Shown piece after piece: positions 5,193 to 6,287 of a DNA stretch of 6,287 bases. Both the position numbers and the translations under genes were made by a program. This DNA comes from Actinomycetota bacterium. GTDB taxonomy: Bacteria > Actinomycetota > Thermoleophilia > Solirubrobacterales > 70-9. The number at the start of each line of letters is the position of its first letter. The first letter of the stretch is position 1. A model generated the notes under the pieces. The model had not been told where the DNA came from and did not search any database. It worked only from the letters and a program-made list of their open reading frames with translations. The stretch is taken from assembly GCA_005884985.1 (NCBI GenBank), contig VAYK01000105.1, positions 10,410 through 16,696 of the forward strand, given 5' to 3'.

Positions 5193-5588
5193 CTATTCGA
5201 GCGACAACTCCGCCTCGGCGTTGCGGATGATCCGGTTGTCGCCCTGAGCGGCGACCGTGTCCGTGACCAGGCGGCCGTCGCCAGCATCCTTGACGGTGGT
5301 CGTGACGACGATCTCCTGCTCGGGGAATCCCATGCCGCGGAACTGGACCGAGAGCCGCTTCAGGGCTCGAGGGTCGCCGCCGGCGGCTTCCGTGTGAGCC
5401 CGGGCGACCTGCGCCATCGAGTAAAGGCCGTGGAGGATCACGCCAGGAAGCCCAACCGATTTGGCGAACTCGGGATCAGTGTGGATCGGGTTCGGGTCGC
5501 CCGACGCCTCGGAGTAGCGCTTCGTCAGGCCGGCGTCGGGGGTGACCCTGAGCTCCGGCAGCGAGTCGCCGAGCTTGAAGTCGCTCAT
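5193..5588 (-). CDS. MaoC/HadB-like dehydratase subunit (catalytic)
   Basis: A 131-residue single hot-dog protein of the MaoC/R-hydratase family. The hydratase-2 motif is complete: YSEASGDPNPIHTDPEFA at 25-42, with the catalytic pair Asp31 and His36 and the supporting Asn33. The helix GVILHGLYSMAQVA follows at 49-62, as in HadB and PhaJ. Such proteins interconvert (3R)-hydroxyacyl and trans-2-enoyl thioesters (ACP or CoA). The ATG at 5588-5586 lies five bases after the stop of the gene before it, which encodes a HadA/HadC-like partner, so the two are translationally linked and probably form a heterodimer. In mycobacteria HadAB and HadBC act in the FAS-II elongation of mycolic acids; this host need not make mycolates, so the natural substrate is unknown. 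hrcA follows after 64 bases. Confidence 0.9.
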   Translation of the reverse strand: MSDFKLGDSLPELRVTPDAGLTKRYSEASGDPNPIHTDPEFAKSVGLPGVILHGLYSMAQVARAHTEAAGGDPRALKRLSVQFRGMGFPEQEIVVTTTVKDAGDGRLVTDTVAAQGDNRIIRNAEAELSLE

Positions 5589-5593
5589 TCCGA

Positions 5594-6034
5594 TCAGACT
5601 CCCCGGACGATGTCGGTCCAGGTGCCGCGAACCGTCTCCTCGCCCTCCTGGTTGGTGGAAACGGACTCGAACACGTAGAAGCCCCTGCCCTCCCGCTCGT
5701 AGATCTCCATGCAGGCGGCGCTGGTGGTGATCACATCGCCGGCGCAAACCGGCTCTCCCCACTCGAACTCCTGACCGCCGTGGACCATCACCGGAATGTT
5801 GATCCCGACCTCGGGATCGAGGATCGCCGGCCCCAGCGCCGGCGCGCTGTAGACGACGCAGAACATGGGCGGCGCCACCAGATCGCGGAAGCCGGCCCCC
5901 TTCGCGGCATCCGCGTCGTGGTAGATGGGGTTGTCCTCGCCCACCGCGCTCGCGTACTGCTCGATCCGCGCGGCCTCGACCTCGAACGAGGCGGGCGGCC
6001 ATTCCTTCCCGATTGCTTCCGTCTTCACGGCCAT
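5594..6034 (-). CDS. HadA/HadC-like MaoC N-terminal dehydratase subunit
   Basis: A 146-residue hot-dog protein of the MaoC-dehydratase N-terminal (FAS1-like dehydratase) family. The family core FEVEAARIEQYASAVGEDNP (17-36) and the following APPMFCVVYSAP segment are clear. Compared with its neighbour, the catalytic Asp and His positions read Glu33 and Tyr38 (GEDNPIYHD), so this subunit is expected to shape the acyl-binding groove rather than catalyse, as HadA and HadC do for HadB. ATG at 6034-6032 begins MAVKTEAIG, the point where similarity starts; in-frame sequence further upstream overlaps the SnoaL-like gene in another frame and is rejected. The gap to the preceding stop is 13 bases and contains no Shine-Dalgarno, so coupling or a leaderless start is likely. 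The next gene starts five bases after its stop. Confidence 0.9.
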   Translation of the reverse strand: MAVKTEAIGKEWPPASFEVEAARIEQYASAVGEDNPIYHDADAAKGAGFRDLVAPPMFCVVYSAPALGPAILDPEVGINIPVMVHGGQEFEWGEPVCAGDVITTSAACMEIYEREGRGFYVFESVSTNQEGEETVRGTWTDIVRGV

Positions 6035-6044
6035 GGCGGCGGGG

Positions 6045-6050
6045 ATTCTA
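6045..6050 (-). promoter_or_regulatory. Candidate -10 box for the hadA-like gene
   Basis: TAGAAT on the minus strand, the same hexamer found before hrcA, ends ten bases before the ATG. Its TAG is also the stop codon of the preceding gene. The spacer is C-rich with no ribosome site. The preceding GCCGA-N4-TCGGC hairpin (6052-6065) is at the end of the upstream coding region. Being partly fixed by a stop codon makes chance more likely than at hrcA. Confidence 0.3.
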
Positions 6051-6287
6051 TGCCGACTGATCGGCCTCGCGGCTGAGGCGCTCGGCGGCCGTGAGCGCCA
6101 TCTCGCGATCGGGGTAGTAGTGGAGCCGCGTCGCCTTCTCGTCGTGAACCTCGTAGAGCTGGGCGATCCGCATCTCGACCTCGACCCCACTCCCCGCCCC
6201 TCGCCCGAACTGGCGCACGGTGACCACTTCGTAGCGCTCACCGACGAAGTCGATGCGCTCCAACTCGAGCCGGAACTCCTCCCACGC
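6048..6287 (-). CDS. SnoaL/NTF2-like protein, C-terminal part (5' end outside window)
   Basis: The last 79 residues of a SnoaL-like (nuclear transport factor 2 fold) protein; the reading frame is open to the right edge, so the start lies outside. The visible part matches the second half of the family fold: AWEEFRLELERIDFVGERYEVVTVRQFGRGAGSG gives two central strands, VEVEMRIAQLYEVHDEKATRLHYYPDREMALTAA gives the last two strands and the terminal helix. Family members form cone-shaped pockets and include polyketide cyclases, small hydrolases and many proteins of unknown role. Pocket residues needed to predict a reaction are mostly upstream of the window, so no function is given. It ends 13 bases before the hadA-like gene and may share its transcript. 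Confidence 0.8.
   Translation of the reverse strand, partial: AWEEFRLELERIDFVGERYEVVTVRQFGRGAGSGVEVEMRIAQLYEVHDEKATRLHYYPDREMALTAAERLSREADQSA

Noticed and set aside
6035..6241. Longer start for the hadA-like gene, from inside the SnoaL-like gene.
   Set aside because: The extension overlaps a recognisable SnoaL C-terminus in another frame and shows no dehydratase similarity.

Overview
The window looks like chromosomal DNA from a high-GC bacterium, most likely an actinobacterium. The evidence is uniformly GC-rich codon use, frequent GTG/TTG starts, weak or missing Shine-Dalgarno sequences, an hrcA-dnaJ-prmA-phoH type gene order, and a split HadA/HadB-like dehydratase pair. The SnoaL-like and dehydratase sequences resemble those of Thermoleophilia (Solirubrobacterales and relatives), but that placement is an inference from memory. 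Every protein gene that can be supported lies on the minus strand, so the genes read from right to left.

Right end (6287-5193): the C-terminal part of a SnoaL/NTF2-like protein is followed closely by two small hot-dog-fold proteins. The first is a HadA/HadC-like subunit lacking the usual catalytic Asp/His. The second is a MaoC/HadB-like subunit that has them. Together they probably form a heteromeric (3R)-hydroxyacyl dehydratase/hydratase.

Middle (5192-1951): a 64-base gap with an inverted repeat and a -10-like box precedes hrcA, the heat-shock repressor gene. A 191-base gap then precedes dnaJ, a full-length type I DnaJ with four zinc-binding motifs. prmA (ribosomal protein L11 methyltransferase) overlaps dnaJ by GTGA. 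The hrcA-dnaJ gap is the most unusual part of the window. Almost its whole length folds into a closing helix of about 15 bp around six consecutive hairpins. The non-Watson-Crick positions in its longest helices are mostly G-U when read on the plus strand, and one or two loops are GNRA tetraloops in that sense. It therefore looks like a structured RNA, possibly antisense to the flanking genes. An mRNA leader acting on dnaJ or a small mobile palindromic element remain possible.

Left end (1922-1): murI (glutamate racemase) is followed by a 195-base gap holding a stem-loop just after murI, a perfect 10-bp inverted repeat, and a -10-like box six bases before the GTG of a GatB/YqeY-domain gene. The 5' part of a phoH-type ATPase gene then runs off the window. 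Overall this is a housekeeping cluster (protein folding, ribosome modification, cell-wall precursor supply, RNA-associated ATPase) with one candidate novel RNA element in it.
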